64,000 nucleotides of DNA from JBBQUN01 sp963717115 (GTDB taxonomy: Bacteria; Actinomycetota; Acidimicrobiia; Acidimicrobiales; SZUA-35), in assembly GCA_963717115.1 (NCBI GenBank), contig CAVQVO010000020.1, forward strand, positions 992,001 to 1,056,000, given 5' to 3'. Below, in pieces: positions 26,263-34,857 of this stretch; position 1 is the first letter of the stretch, and every line of letters starts with the position of its first letter. The notes below the pieces were generated by a model. That model was given only the letters and a program-made list of their open reading frames with translations, made no database searches and had not been told where the DNA came from. The position numbers were made by a program, and so were the translations under genes.

Positions 26263-26319
26263 GTGCAGTCCTTCTGCGTGATGCGTGCGCTTCGACTTCT
26301 GAGCCCGGCCGCCCTCTAG
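26263..26319 (+). CDS. leuL: leu leader peptide (attenuation)
   Basis: GTG 26263 encodes VQSFCVMRALRLLSPAAL then TAG. Four of the last nine codons are Leu, with the core LRLL. ATG 26281 is an internal start. A hairpin forms across the end (CCCGGC ... GCCGGG, 26304-26331), covering the stop codon. Leader peptides with Leu codons upstream of leuA are known in Actinobacteria: stalling at Leu codons when leucyl-tRNA is short changes leader RNA folding and lets leuA be transcribed. About 205 bases separate it from leuA. Confidence 0.6.
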   Translation: MQSFCVMRALRLLSPAAL

Positions 26320-26526
26320 AGGCGCGCCGGGTCTGTCGGTTGCCCGAGTCACCGTCGATTCCCCACTGGTTGATCCCGGTCAGGGTCGAATCCGGTCCAC
26401 CCGAACGCCTCGTTCGGCAGGCAACCACGAGCACGTCCACCAGTCGCAGCCGCCTCGTCGGTCGGGCTCCGGGTTTGATTCCCGCCCCGTACGGCCGAGA
26501 CTCGTTCCGAAGCCAGGAGACCTCCC
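26304..26526 (+). promoter_or_regulatory. leuA attenuator leader RNA
   Basis: After the leader peptide, a stem (26304-26331) and further GC-rich inverted repeats follow, for example GGGC ... GCCC around 26466-26492. No clear U-run terminator. An AGGAG ribosome site lies at the end before leuA. No other gene is visible. Confidence 0.45.
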
Positions 26527-28257
26527 ATGAACGCCAGCAACGCCAGCTCCCGACCCGCCATCGCCCTGCAGAGCAGCAACGCCCGGCCCGGTGTGATGCC
26601 CATCACGAAGTATCAGCCGTTCCCGCAGATCGATCTTCCCGATCGCACGTGGCCCGGCCGCACGACCACCCAGGCTCCCCTGTGGTGCAGCGTCGACCTC
26701 CGTGACGGCAACCAGGCCCTGATCGAGCCCATGGACGCCGACCGCAAACTGATGATGTTCGAGGCGCTCGTCGACATCGGGTTCACCGAGATCGAGGTCG
26801 GGTTCCCGTCGGCTTCCGACACCGACTTCGAGTTCGTCCGCAAGATCATCGAGGAGGACCGGATTCCCGACAACGTCACGATCCAGGTCCTCACCCAGGC
26901 CCGACCCGAGCTGATCGAGCGCACGTTCGATTCGATCATGGGTGCCAAGCAGGCCATCGTCCACCTCTACAACTCGACCTCGACCGTGCAGCGGCGGGTG
27001 GTCTTCGGGCTCGACGAGGCCGGCATCATCGACATCGCCGTCGAAGGGGCCCGGCACTGCAAGGCGCAGGAGGCCCGGATGGGCGCCACCCGGATCCGCT
27101 ACGAGTACTCCCCCGAGTCGTTCACCGGCACCGAGCTCCCGTTCGCCAAGCAGATCTGCGAAGCGGTGATGGACGTCTTCGAACCCACCCCCGACGACCC
27201 GCTGATCCTGAACCTGCCGGCGACCGTCGAGATGAGCACCGCCAACCTGTACGGCGACATGATCGAGTGGTTCGATCGCAACATCCGCGATCGGGAGTCG
27301 GTCATCATCTCGCTGCATCCGCACAACGACCGCGGCACCGGCGTCGCCGCCGCCGAATTCGGTGTCATGGCGGGCGCCGATCGGGTCGAGGGGACGCTGT
27401 TCGGCAACGGTGAACGAACCGGCAACGTCGACATCGTCACGCTGGCGCTCAACCTGTTCAGCCAGGGCGTCGATCCGGAACTCGACTTCACCGACATCAA
27501 CGAGGCCCGTCGCGTCGCCGAGCACTGCAATCAGCTGCCGATCCACCCCCGCCACGCCTACGTCGGAGACCTGGTCTACACGGCCTTCTCGGGCTCGCAC
27601 CAGGACGCCATCAAGAAGGGTTTCGAGGCGATGGAGCGCACCGGTCAGGTGCTCTGGGAGGTCCCCTACCTGCCCATCGACCCCAAGGACGTCGGGCGGA
27701 CCTACGAAGACGTGATCCGGGTCAATTCCCAGTCGGGCAAAGGCGGCGTCGCCTACCTGCTCAAGACCGACCAGGAACTCGATCTGCCCCGACGTCTGCA
27801 GATCGAGTTCACCCGGGTCGTCCAGCAGATCACCGACACCACGGGCAAGGAGGTCACCGCAGCCGACATCTGGCACGTGTTCTCCGATCAGTACCTGTCG
27901 GTCACCAAGCCCTTCGAGTTGCTGCGCTTCAGCACGTCGCAGAACGAGCACGGCGAGGATCGCACCACGCTCCGGGCCACCATCCGCAACGATGGCGAAG
28001 AGATGCTCATCGACGGTGAGGGCGGCGGGTCGATCGAGGCCTTCGCCAACGCCATCCGCACCACCCTCGGTCTCGATTGCCGGGTCCTCGACTACCACGA
28101 GCACGCGATCGGATCGGGAACCGACGTGCGTGCCGCCACCTATGTCGAGATGAAGGTCGGCGACCGCGAGCTCTGGGGTGTCGGTATCCATTCCGACATC
28201 GTCACCTCGTCGCTCCGGGCCCTGGTCTCGGGTCTCAACCGGGCACTCACCGCTTAG
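26527..28257 (+). CDS. leuA: 2-isopropylmalate synthase
   Basis: 576 residues, the long actinobacterial form. The TIM-barrel catalytic domain has SVDLRDGNQALIEP, IVHLYNSTS, LHPHNDRGTGVAA and GNGERTGNVD, followed by the linker and a C-terminal regulatory domain (about 440-576) that binds leucine for feedback inhibition. It joins acetyl-CoA to 2-oxoisovalerate, the first step of leucine synthesis. AGGAG precedes ATG 26527, and a leucine-rich leader lies upstream. No other leu genes are in the window. Its stop overlaps the convergent gene's stop. Confidence 0.96.
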   Translation: MNASNASSRPAIALQSSNARPGVMPITKYQPFPQIDLPDRTWPGRTTTQAPLWCSVDLRDGNQALIEPMDADRKLMMFEALVDIGFTEIEVGFPSASDTDFEFVRKIIEEDRIPDNVTIQVLTQARPELIERTFDSIMGAKQAIVHLYNSTSTVQRRVVFGLDEAGIIDIAVEGARHCKAQEARMGATRIRYEYSPESFTGTELPFAKQICEAVMDVFEPTPDDPLILNLPATVEMSTANLYGDMIEWFDRNIRDRESVIISLHPHNDRGTGVAAAEFGVMAGADRVEGTLFGNGERTGNVDIVTLALNLFSQGVDPELDFTDINEARRVAEHCNQLPIHPRHAYVGDLVYTAFSGSHQDAIKKGFEAMERTGQVLWEVPYLPIDPKDVGRTYEDVIRVNSQSGKGGVAYLLKTDQELDLPRRLQIEFTRVVQQITDTTGKEVTAADIWHVFSDQYLSVTKPFELLRFSTSQNEHGEDRTTLRATIRNDGEEMLIDGEGGGSIEAFANAIRTTLGLDCRVLDYHEHAIGSGTDVRAATYVEMKVGDRELWGVGIHSDIVTSSLRALVSGLNRALTA

Positions 28258-28658
28258 ACCGACCCGGCGGGCGCATCGCCCGAGGCTCCCGGCCAGACGA
28301 TCTCGGTCCGCTCGCCCCCGACGCCGGTGTACCGGCTGAGGGGCCGGGTGAATCGTTGGGCCCACCAGTCGGTGTCCCGGGCGTGGGCGTGGAAGTGGTC
28401 GGGAACCTGACGCATGTGTCGATCGATCGACCACCCGGTCGGACCGAAACGCTCGACCGCCACCTGCTCGAGCGTGGCGATCAGGTGCCCGGCGATCTCG
28501 TCGGGCGGCAGCGGTCCGTGCCCGTGCCAGACCACCATCGGGACCCCGCACGCCTCGCAGTCGGCGACCCATCCGTGTTCGTCGTCGACGTACCAGTGGG
28601 TGAACCGGTCGGCCCGACAGAGCTCGCAGTCGGGGTCGTGCACCAGCGGCGAAGGCAT
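28254..28658 (-). CDS. Uncharacterised small protein with CxxC pairs and HFHAHAR motif (HIT-like?)
   Basis: 134 residues. CELC near the N-terminus and DCEACG about 25 residues later could bind zinc, and a central HFHAHAR resembles the histidine triad of HIT hydrolases, but the wider HIT pattern is incomplete. ATG 28658 is used; the frame is open further upstream into trpA. It is 26 bases downstream of trpA on the same strand, so it may be the last gene of the trp unit. It shares a TTAG overlap of stop codons with leuA. Function unknown. Confidence 0.6.
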   Translation of the reverse strand: MPSPLVHDPDCELCRADRFTHWYVDDEHGWVADCEACGVPMVVWHGHGPLPPDEIAGHLIATLEQVAVERFGPTGWSIDRHMRQVPDHFHAHARDTDWWAQRFTRPLSRYTGVGGERTEIVWPGASGDAPAGSV

Positions 28659-28683
28659 GGGAGGGCGGACCGTTGGTGTCGGG

Positions 28684-29475
28684 TCAGGCTCGGTCGAGCC
28701 CGGCCCGCAGTTCGCCGACGAAGTCGATCGCCTGCTCGATCGATCCCCCTTCGAGCATGCGGCGGATGATCGCCGAGGCCACGACCACCCCGTCGGCGAT
28801 CTGGGCGATCTCGGCGGCCTGCGCCGCGTTCGAGACGCCGATCCCGATGACGACGGGCTTGTCGGTGATGGCCTTGAGTCGTTTGGCCATGTCGAGCGCG
28901 CTCGATGCCAACTCGGCACGCTCACCGGTGATCCCGATCAGACCCACCCCGTAGACGAAGCCTCGGGCCCGGTCGACCACCCGGGGCAGGCGCTCGTCGG
29001 GAGCGGTCGGCGCGGCCAGCATCACGGTTTCGATGCCGGCGGCGTCGGCGACCTCGGCCCAGGGACCGACCTCCTCGAGCGGGAGATCGGGCAGGATCGC
29101 GCCGACGATGCCCGCCTTGCGGAGTTCCGCGGCAAAACGTTCGTGGCCCATGTGGAAGCAGATGTTGTAGTACGTCATGGCGATCAGCGGAATGCCCGGA
29201 TCGGACTTCGCGACCTCGTGCAGCGCCGCCAACGGGTTCATGCCGTGCTCGAGCGCGATCGTCGAGGCTTCCTGGATGGTGGGGCCGTCCATCACCGGAT
29301 CGGAGAACGGGATGCCGATCTCGATGGCGTCGGCCCCGGCCTGGGCGAATCCCTCGATCAGTCGGGGCCAGTCGTCGACGGGGTAGCCGGCGGTCACGTA
29401 GGGCAGCAGGAGCTTGCGACCCTCGGCCCGCCTGGCCCGGAGATGCTCCTCGAGGGTTCCCGTGTATCCGTTCAC
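28684..29475 (-). CDS. trpA: Tryptophan synthase alpha chain
   Basis: 263 residues: LLPYVTAGYP, catalytic Glu in AIEIGIPFSDPVMDGPTIQ, ILPDLPLEE with the catalytic Asp, and YGVGLIGITGER. It cleaves indole-3-glycerol phosphate and channels indole to TrpB. The GTG start 29475 overlaps the trpB stop as GTGA. Confidence 0.95.
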   Translation of the reverse strand: MNGYTGTLEEHLRARRAEGRKLLLPYVTAGYPVDDWPRLIEGFAQAGADAIEIGIPFSDPVMDGPTIQEASTIALEHGMNPLAALHEVAKSDPGIPLIAMTYYNICFHMGHERFAAELRKAGIVGAILPDLPLEEVGPWAEVADAAGIETVMLAAPTAPDERLPRVVDRARGFVYGVGLIGITGERAELASSALDMAKRLKAITDKPVVIGIGVSNAAQAAEIAQIADGVVVASAIIRRMLEGGSIEQAIDFVGELRAGLDRA

Positions 29476-30683
29476 CGGTCGGCCTGACCGTCGGCCCGGG
29501 GACCGGCGAGGATCTCGGCGACCTGTGCCACGTCCTTGTCGCCACGGCCCGACATGTTCAGCAGGACCACCTTCCCGGCCAGTTCGTCGGCGGCCCGAAC
29601 CATCCAGGCCAGCCCGTGCGCCGGCTCCAACGCCGGGATGATCCCCTCGGTGCGGGCCAGGAGTCCGAAGGCATGCAACACCTCGTCGTCGGTGACCGAT
29701 TCGTAGCGGGCCCGGCCGATGTCGGCCAAGTGGGCGTGTTCGGGGCCCACACCCGGGTAATCGAGCCCGGCCGACACCGAGTGGGCCTCCTGGACCTGCC
29801 CGAACTCGTCCTGCATGAGGTAGGAGACCGACCCGTGCACGACACCGGGAACGGCCCTTCCGACGGCGGCCCCGCCTGCCGGTTCGGCTCCGACCAGTTC
29901 GGCGTCGGAGTCGACGAACCCCGAGAAGATCCCGATGGCGTTCGATCCCCCGCCGACACACGCGACCACCACGTCGGGGTCGGCGCCGCCGAGCATCGAC
30001 CGACACTGTTCCCGGGCCTCGTCGCCGATGACCCGATGGAACTCGCGCACCATCCACGGGTAGGGGTGCGGGCCCATCACCGAACCGAGGCAGTAGTAGG
30101 TCGACTCGACGGCGGCGACCCAATGCCGCATGGCCTCGTTGACCGCATCCTTCAGCGTACGACTCCCCGACAGGGCCGGCCGGACCTCGGCACCGAGCAG
30201 CTCCATGCGGAAGACGTTCAGCGCCTGACGCTTGATGTCGACCTCACCCATGTACACGATGCATTCGAGTCCGAGCAGGGCGGCCGCCGTCGCCGTTGCG
30301 ACACCGTGCTGCCCGGCCCCGGTCTCGGCCACGATGCGGGTCTTGCCCATGCGCTTGGCCAGCAACACCTGACCGAGCACGTTGTTGATCTTGTGGCTTC
30401 CGGTGTGGTTCAGGTCCTCCCGCTTGAGCAGGATCCGGAAGCCCAGTTCGGCACCGAGGTTGTGGCATTCGGTGACCGGCGACGGGCGACCGGCGTACTC
30501 GTTGAGCAGCTTGTGGAACTCGGCCAGGAACCCCGGATCCGACCAGGCCTCCCGAAAGGCGTCTTCGAGTTCGGCGCACGCAGGGACCAACGTCTCGGGC
30601 ACGAAACGACCCCCGAATCGACCGAATCGGCCGGTCTCGTCGGGCTCGCCCATCAGCGATACGGGGCTCGCAGTCAGTTCCAC
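29472..30683 (-). CDS. trpB: Tryptophan synthase beta chain
   Basis: 403 residues from GTG 30683, chosen for a GGAAG ribosome site upstream; a TTG at 30701 would add six residues. PLP-enzyme features are clear: KREDLNHTGSHKINN with the Schiff-base Lys, AETGAGQHGVATATAAALLG, ACVGGGSNAIG and MSGRGDKD. It makes tryptophan from indole and serine. The start lies inside the 3' end of trpF, so the genes overlap by 10 bases. Confidence 0.95.
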   Translation of the reverse strand: MELTASPVSLMGEPDETGRFGRFGGRFVPETLVPACAELEDAFREAWSDPGFLAEFHKLLNEYAGRPSPVTECHNLGAELGFRILLKREDLNHTGSHKINNVLGQVLLAKRMGKTRIVAETGAGQHGVATATAAALLGLECIVYMGEVDIKRQALNVFRMELLGAEVRPALSGSRTLKDAVNEAMRHWVAAVESTYYCLGSVMGPHPYPWMVREFHRVIGDEAREQCRSMLGGADPDVVVACVGGGSNAIGIFSGFVDSDAELVGAEPAGGAAVGRAVPGVVHGSVSYLMQDEFGQVQEAHSVSAGLDYPGVGPEHAHLADIGRARYESVTDDEVLHAFGLLARTEGIIPALEPAHGLAWMVRAADELAGKVVLLNMSGRGDKDVAQVAEILAGPRADGQADR

Positions 30684-31465
30684 GAAGTGTCTTCCTTCCA
30701 ATCGAATGGCTCGGCATCGAGATCGAGGTCGAGGGGTGGGGTCGCGTCGGCGTCGACCACCGCGTCGGGCGGTTCGGGGGCGAGTGTCGCAGACCGATCC
30801 GGTCGATGACCCACCCAGGCCGACGCGAGTTCGTCGATCTCGTCGGGTGGCTCCGGCAGCGCCGCGAAGGCGGCTCGGGCGTTGGCGATGAAGCGGCGCA
30901 CCTTCACCGGGTCCTTGTGCCCCGGGCCGGCTTCGACCCCGGTCGACACGTCGACGCCCCAGGGCCGGACGGTGGCGATCGCCTCGGCGACGTTGTCGGG
31001 GTCGAGGCCTCCGGCCAGGATGATCGGGCGGTCGAGGGCCAGGCCCAGGAGGGCCGACCAGTCGAAGGTGTTGCCGCTGCCGGGGTCCGATCCGTCGACG
31101 AGGACGTCGACCGACCCGAACTCGTCGAGGTGCCGCAGAGCCGGGTCGGTGATCGAGAACGCTCGGATCACCGAGGGGACTCGCTCGGCGATCCAGCGGG
31201 TGTCCTCGGGTGATTCCTGGCCGTGGAGTTGGACGGTTCGAAGACCGATGCGGTTCGCCAGTTCGACGACCCGGGATCGGCTCTCGTTGCGGAAGACCCC
31301 CACGGTGAGGATCTCGGGCGGCAACCGTCGGACGATGTCGCGGGCAACGGCCGAGGAGACCTGTCGGGAGGAGGGGGCGAACACCAGGCCGACGGCGTCG
31401 GCACCGAGCGCCGCAGCGAGCAGCGCATCGTCTTCGTTGGCCAGCCCGCAGATCTTGACAAACAC
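30674..31465 (-). CDS. trpF: Phosphoribosylanthranilate isomerase with C-terminal extension
   Basis: 263 residues from GTG 31465. The first 205 form the TIM barrel: VKICGLANEDDALLAAALGADAVG, LVFAPSSRQVS, VQLHGQES, ILAGGLDPDNV and GVDVSTGVEAGPGHKD. It isomerises PRA in tryptophan synthesis. A tail of about 58 residues (EIDELASAWVGHRP..., then Asp/Pro-rich to EDTSWN) goes beyond the usual end. On the minus strand TACGGT lies six bases before the GTG, so it may have its own leaderless promoter. Confidence 0.92.
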   Translation of the reverse strand: MFVKICGLANEDDALLAAALGADAVGLVFAPSSRQVSSAVARDIVRRLPPEILTVGVFRNESRSRVVELANRIGLRTVQLHGQESPEDTRWIAERVPSVIRAFSITDPALRHLDEFGSVDVLVDGSDPGSGNTFDWSALLGLALDRPIILAGGLDPDNVAEAIATVRPWGVDVSTGVEAGPGHKDPVKVRRFIANARAAFAALPEPPDEIDELASAWVGHRPDRSATLAPEPPDAVVDADATPPLDLDLDAEPFDWKEDTSWN

Positions 31466-31505
31466 GCTTGAACCGTAGTGGTTGACCGGCGCCGAACCGC
31501 AGCGA

Positions 31506-32288
31506 TTACGGGTTCCGCATCGCCGCCACCGCGGCCGCCGGGTCACCGGCGGTGACGAGCGACTCGCCGACGAGCACGGCGTGGTATCCCGAGCGGTGGA
31601 GCACCCGGGCATCCTCGGGGCCACGGACACCGGATTCGGCCACCGAGACCACGCCGGCGGGAAGAACCCGTCCGACCCGGATCGCTCGCTCGGTGTCGAC
31701 CTCGAAGGTGACGAGGTCGCGCTGGTTGACCCCGATGAGGGTGGCACCGACGGCCAGGGCCCGGTCGACCTCGGACTCGTCGTGGGTCTCGACGAGCACG
31801 TCGAGGCCGATCTCGATCGCCAGGTCGTGGAAGTCGGCGAGCTCGACGTCGTCGAGGGCCGCAACGATCAACAGGACGGCGTCGGCACCCATGATCCGGG
31901 CATCGCACACATCGGCTGCCGACACCGTGAAGTCCTTGCGCAGCACCGGGATCGACACCGCCTCGCGGGCCGCCCGCAGGTCGTCGACGCTGCCCCCGAA
32001 GAACTCCCGGTCGGTCAGCACCGAGAGTGCCGTCGCCCCACCCCGCTCGTAGGCCTGCGCCCACTCGGCGGGATCGACGCCGGGGTTCAGATCGCCTTTC
32101 GACGGCGAGCGTCGCTTGATCTCACTGATCACCGCCAGTCCCTCGGCCTGGGCGATGGCCCGGCGAAACCCCCGTGCCGGCGCCTGGGCCTTGGCCTCGC
32201 CGATGAGCTGGTCGAGGATGCGTCCGTCGCCGGATTGCGCTTCGCGATGCGCGACGAGGATCCGGTCGAGGTAGGTCTTCAGGGCCAT
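31506..32288 (-). CDS. trpC: Indole-3-glycerol phosphate synthase
   Basis: 260 residues: VISEIKRRSPSKGDLNPGVDP, LTDREFFGGS, PVLRKDFTV, GANQRDL-type IGVNQRDL, and VAESGVRGPED. It closes the indole ring in tryptophan synthesis. It heads the trpC-trpF-trpB-trpA run. A TAGGCT about 35 bases upstream may be its -10 box. trpD is not in the window. Confidence 0.95.
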   Translation of the reverse strand: MALKTYLDRILVAHREAQSGDGRILDQLIGEAKAQAPARGFRRAIAQAEGLAVISEIKRRSPSKGDLNPGVDPAEWAQAYERGGATALSVLTDREFFGGSVDDLRAAREAVSIPVLRKDFTVSAADVCDARIMGADAVLLIVAALDDVELADFHDLAIEIGLDVLVETHDESEVDRALAVGATLIGVNQRDLVTFEVDTERAIRVGRVLPAGVVSVAESGVRGPEDARVLHRSGYHAVLVGESLVTAGDPAAAVAAMRNP

Positions 32289-32337
32289 GGGCGTGTCGTC
32301 GATCGTCGCATTGGGTTGGCGAGCCTAACCGACGGAG

Positions 32338-32649
32338 TTACAGGGAGAGCCCCTTGGCCACCACCGGATCGAGCTTGGTGACCTCGGGTCGGCCGCCGAG
32401 CAGCGAGCCCAGTGCCCCCATGGCGGCCTTCATGCCGTCGCCCTTGCCGTGGACGGCCAGGGCGTCGTCGCCGGCGTAGAGCTCGAAGAAGTAGTAGACA
32501 CCGGGGTTGGCCCGGTCGGCGTGGGCGCTGTAGACCTCGAGGCCGGCCTCTTCCTCGGCGGCGGCGATGAGCTGCCCGAGGGCGGCTTCGAGTTCGTCGG
32601 CCTTTCCGTCGGCGGCGGTCAGTTTGGCGATGAGTGCAATCTTCGACAT
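32338..32649 (-). CDS. Antibiotic biosynthesis monooxygenase (ABM) domain protein
   Basis: 103 residues with the ABM ferredoxin-like pattern: IALIAKLTAADGKADELEAAL, EVYSAHADRANPGVYYFFELYAG and HGKGDGMKAAM. Members are small quinol-type oxygenases or haem-degrading enzymes, and many have unknown substrates. A TAGGTT box eight bases before the ATG suggests a leaderless transcript starting inside the 3' end of ygfZ. It lies between trpC and ygfZ. Confidence 0.8.
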   Translation of the reverse strand: MSKIALIAKLTAADGKADELEAALGQLIAAAEEEAGLEVYSAHADRANPGVYYFFELYAGDDALAVHGKGDGMKAAMGALGSLLGGRPEVTKLDPVVAKGLSL

Positions 32650-32655
32650 GGGCGG

Positions 32656-33621
32656 TCAACCTAGTGCGCCACCGAGCGCCTGTACATCGGCGGGCGAACC
32701 ATCCACGAGGACCGGCCGTGCCGCAGTGAACACCCGACCGAGGGAGGCCAGCGCCACGTATCCACCGTCGGCGGTCGGGGCCGCACTGGTCACGACGCCG
32801 ATCTCGGTTCCGTCGTCGGAGACGACCGCGCCGACCGCCGGGGTCGCTGCCGGCCGATCCGATCGCAGCGCCCACAATCGGCGCGGGGTGTTGTTGCCCC
32901 GACTGTCGACCCGGGCCACCAGCTCCTGGCCCACGTAGCAGCCCTTGGTGAAGTCGACCGATGCCTCGACCAGCCCCGGGACCTCGGCGGGGATCGTCTT
33001 CTCGCCGAGCTCGGCTCCCATCCGGGGGAGCCCCGATTGCAGTCTGGCCACCTCGAAGGCAGCCGGGTCACCCAGCGGCACTCCGGCCGGGAGCTGCACG
33101 GACGCCCCGATGCGGTCGAATCCGGTCACGCCCGTCCAACACAGCTCGGCATCGACCGAGTCGGGGGCGGCCGCTCCCGGCTCGTCGAGATCGGGGCCGG
33201 TGATGGTCCGTTGCGGCGTCCCCGGCCCCCGCACCTCGATCATCGACCACTCCTGCCGTTCGAACGTCGCCTTCGTCCGCAGTTTGAAGCGGGCGAGGCG
33301 AGCGAGGGCGTCGTCACCGAAACCCGGGTCGAGGTCGAGCCAGAACGTCTCGGATCCCACCCGGGTGACCCGCATCCACGCATCGATCCGGCCCTGCGGT
33401 GAGAGCAGCAGCGAACGGGTCGAGGCGCCGATCGCCAGCCCGGTGATGTCCTGGCTCAGCTGGCCGTGGAGGTAGGCCGCGGCCTCGGGTCCGGAGGCGA
33501 CGACGACATCGCGCACCGTTCGCCGGGCGACGACGGTGTCGCGGATCGCTTGTTCGGTGGCGGCGTGATCGAGCACGACGCCTTCGGTTGCGGCATCGGC
33601 GGACGAGGCGGTGGGATCCAT
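32656..33621 (-). CDS. ygfZ: Folate-binding protein YgfZ/GcvT-like
   Basis: 321 residues from ATG 33621, preceded by CATACT six bases upstream (leaderless). An ATG at 33642 would add seven residues. It has the diagnostic KGCYVGQE motif (about two-thirds along), GQLSQDITGL near the start and an FTKGC region. YgfZ proteins use folate in repair or maturation of some Fe-S enzymes. Its presence beside trp genes has no known meaning. Confidence 0.87.
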   Translation of the reverse strand: MDPTASSADAATEGVVLDHAATEQAIRDTVVARRTVRDVVVASGPEAAAYLHGQLSQDITGLAIGASTRSLLLSPQGRIDAWMRVTRVGSETFWLDLDPGFGDDALARLARFKLRTKATFERQEWSMIEVRGPGTPQRTITGPDLDEPGAAAPDSVDAELCWTGVTGFDRIGASVQLPAGVPLGDPAAFEVARLQSGLPRMGAELGEKTIPAEVPGLVEASVDFTKGCYVGQELVARVDSRGNNTPRRLWALRSDRPAATPAVGAVVSDDGTEIGVVTSAAPTADGGYVALASLGRVFTAARPVLVDGSPADVQALGGALG

Positions 33622-33765
33622 CTTCGGAGTATGCCAGCGCACGCCGGTCGGTCACCGGGTCCCGGTCGACCGGCCCGACCCCGTGGCTCGGGTCGGAGCG
33701 GATACCTTTCGGCTGGTCGTTCTGTCTTCGACGCCGTCCGCCCACCTGGATCGTCGCCCTTCCCC

Positions 33766-34843
33766 GTGCTCACCGCCTCTGCCCACCGACGTCGAGGGTC
33801 CCGGCCCGTCGGCCGGGCCTTGCTGGTGCTGGGCCTGCTCTCGGCCTCGTGCGGCACGCAGTCCGAGACGACGGCTGCGCCGACCTCCCCACCCTCGACC
33901 ACGGGCGTTGCGACCACCGGCATCCCGACCACGACGCGCCATCCCACCACGTTGGCGCCGACCACCCTCCCGTCGACCACGCTCCCACCGACAACGACGG
34001 CACCGACCACCCTCCCGGCGACCACGCTCCCACCGACAACGACGGCACCGACCACCCTCTCACCGACCACCCTCCCACCGACCACCCTGCCACCCCCGCG
34101 CCACGCGCCGAGCGATCACCATCGAGGCCCCCCTGCGGGTCTGGGTGGGCGGCGATTCCCTGGGGGCCTACGTCGTGACGGGCCTGCTCGGCGGCATCGC
34201 CGACCCGGCGCTCAGCACCATCCGCCACGACTTCCGCAACTCGAGCGGCCTGGCCCGTCCGGACTTCGTCGACTGGCCGAACACCATCGCCGCGGTCGCC
34301 ACCACCGAACCGAGCCCCGAGGTCTTCGTGTTCATGATCGGCGGGAACGACAACCAGCCGATGATCGATCCGGCCTCCCGACAGGCACTGGCGACCCTCT
34401 CACCCGAATGGCAGGCCGAGTACCGCATCCGAGTCCGTTCCATCATGGATCTCGCCCATCTGAACGGAGCCGAGCTCGTGTGGATCGGGCTCCCGCCGCC
34501 GCGATCGGGTGTCCGCCTCGAGCTCAACCCGACGATCAACTCGATCCTCGCCGAGGAGGCCGCGACCCGAGACTGGGTCGAGTACCTCGACATCGGTCCC
34601 CTCCTGTCCGACGAGAACGGGGCCTACGCCGAGCGACTCGCCGGACCCGACGGGGGCGAGCCGATCCGCGTGCGGGCCGCCGACGGCGTGCACATCACCA
34701 GCCGGGCCAGCGCCTGGATCGCCGATCTGGTCTGGCAGCGACTGGCCGAGCAGTGGTCGCTCCTCGCCATCCCCGAGCGCGAATCCGGCGCCGGGCCGAT
34801 CCCGGGGCCCGCCGCCATCGACGGACCGTCGGCCACGGGGTGA
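33766..34843 (+). CDS. Secreted SGNH-type hydrolase with Thr/Pro-rich linker, one frame break
   Basis: GTG 33766 opens a frame with basic residues, a hydrophobic stretch (ALLVLGLLSASC) and Cys, resembling a lipoprotein signal, then a linker rich in Thr and Pro to about 34100. The SGNH domain lies in another frame: VWVGGDSLG (block I), FMIGGNDNQ (Gly/Asn block), and DGVHIT with the Asp-His pair. A one-base shift near 34114 joins them; total about 355 residues. It is likely an exported esterase acting on cell-envelope glycans (inference). It stands alone on the plus strand between ygfZ and trpE. Confidence 0.65.
33961..34095. repeat. 45-bp tandem repeat and shorter 15-bp units in a linker
   Basis: Copies at 33961-34005 and 34006-34050 differ at one base. 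Shorter 15-base units (ACCACCCTC plus TCACCG or CCACCG) continue to about 34095. In frame they encode a Thr/Pro-rich linker. Confidence 0.85.
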
Positions 34844-34857
34844 ACCTCCCCGAACGC

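Noticed and set aside
26300..26526. T-box riboswitch before leuA
   Set aside because: I could not find the T-box consensus; the Leu-codon leader peptide explains regulation better.
29616..30809. 397-codon plus-strand frame opposite trpB
   Set aside because: Low-complexity, Asp/Gly/His-rich shadow product; trpB motifs are unambiguous.
33880..34100. CRISPR-like or minisatellite array
   Set aside because: Units are adjacent, in frame and encode a Thr/Pro linker; no spacers.
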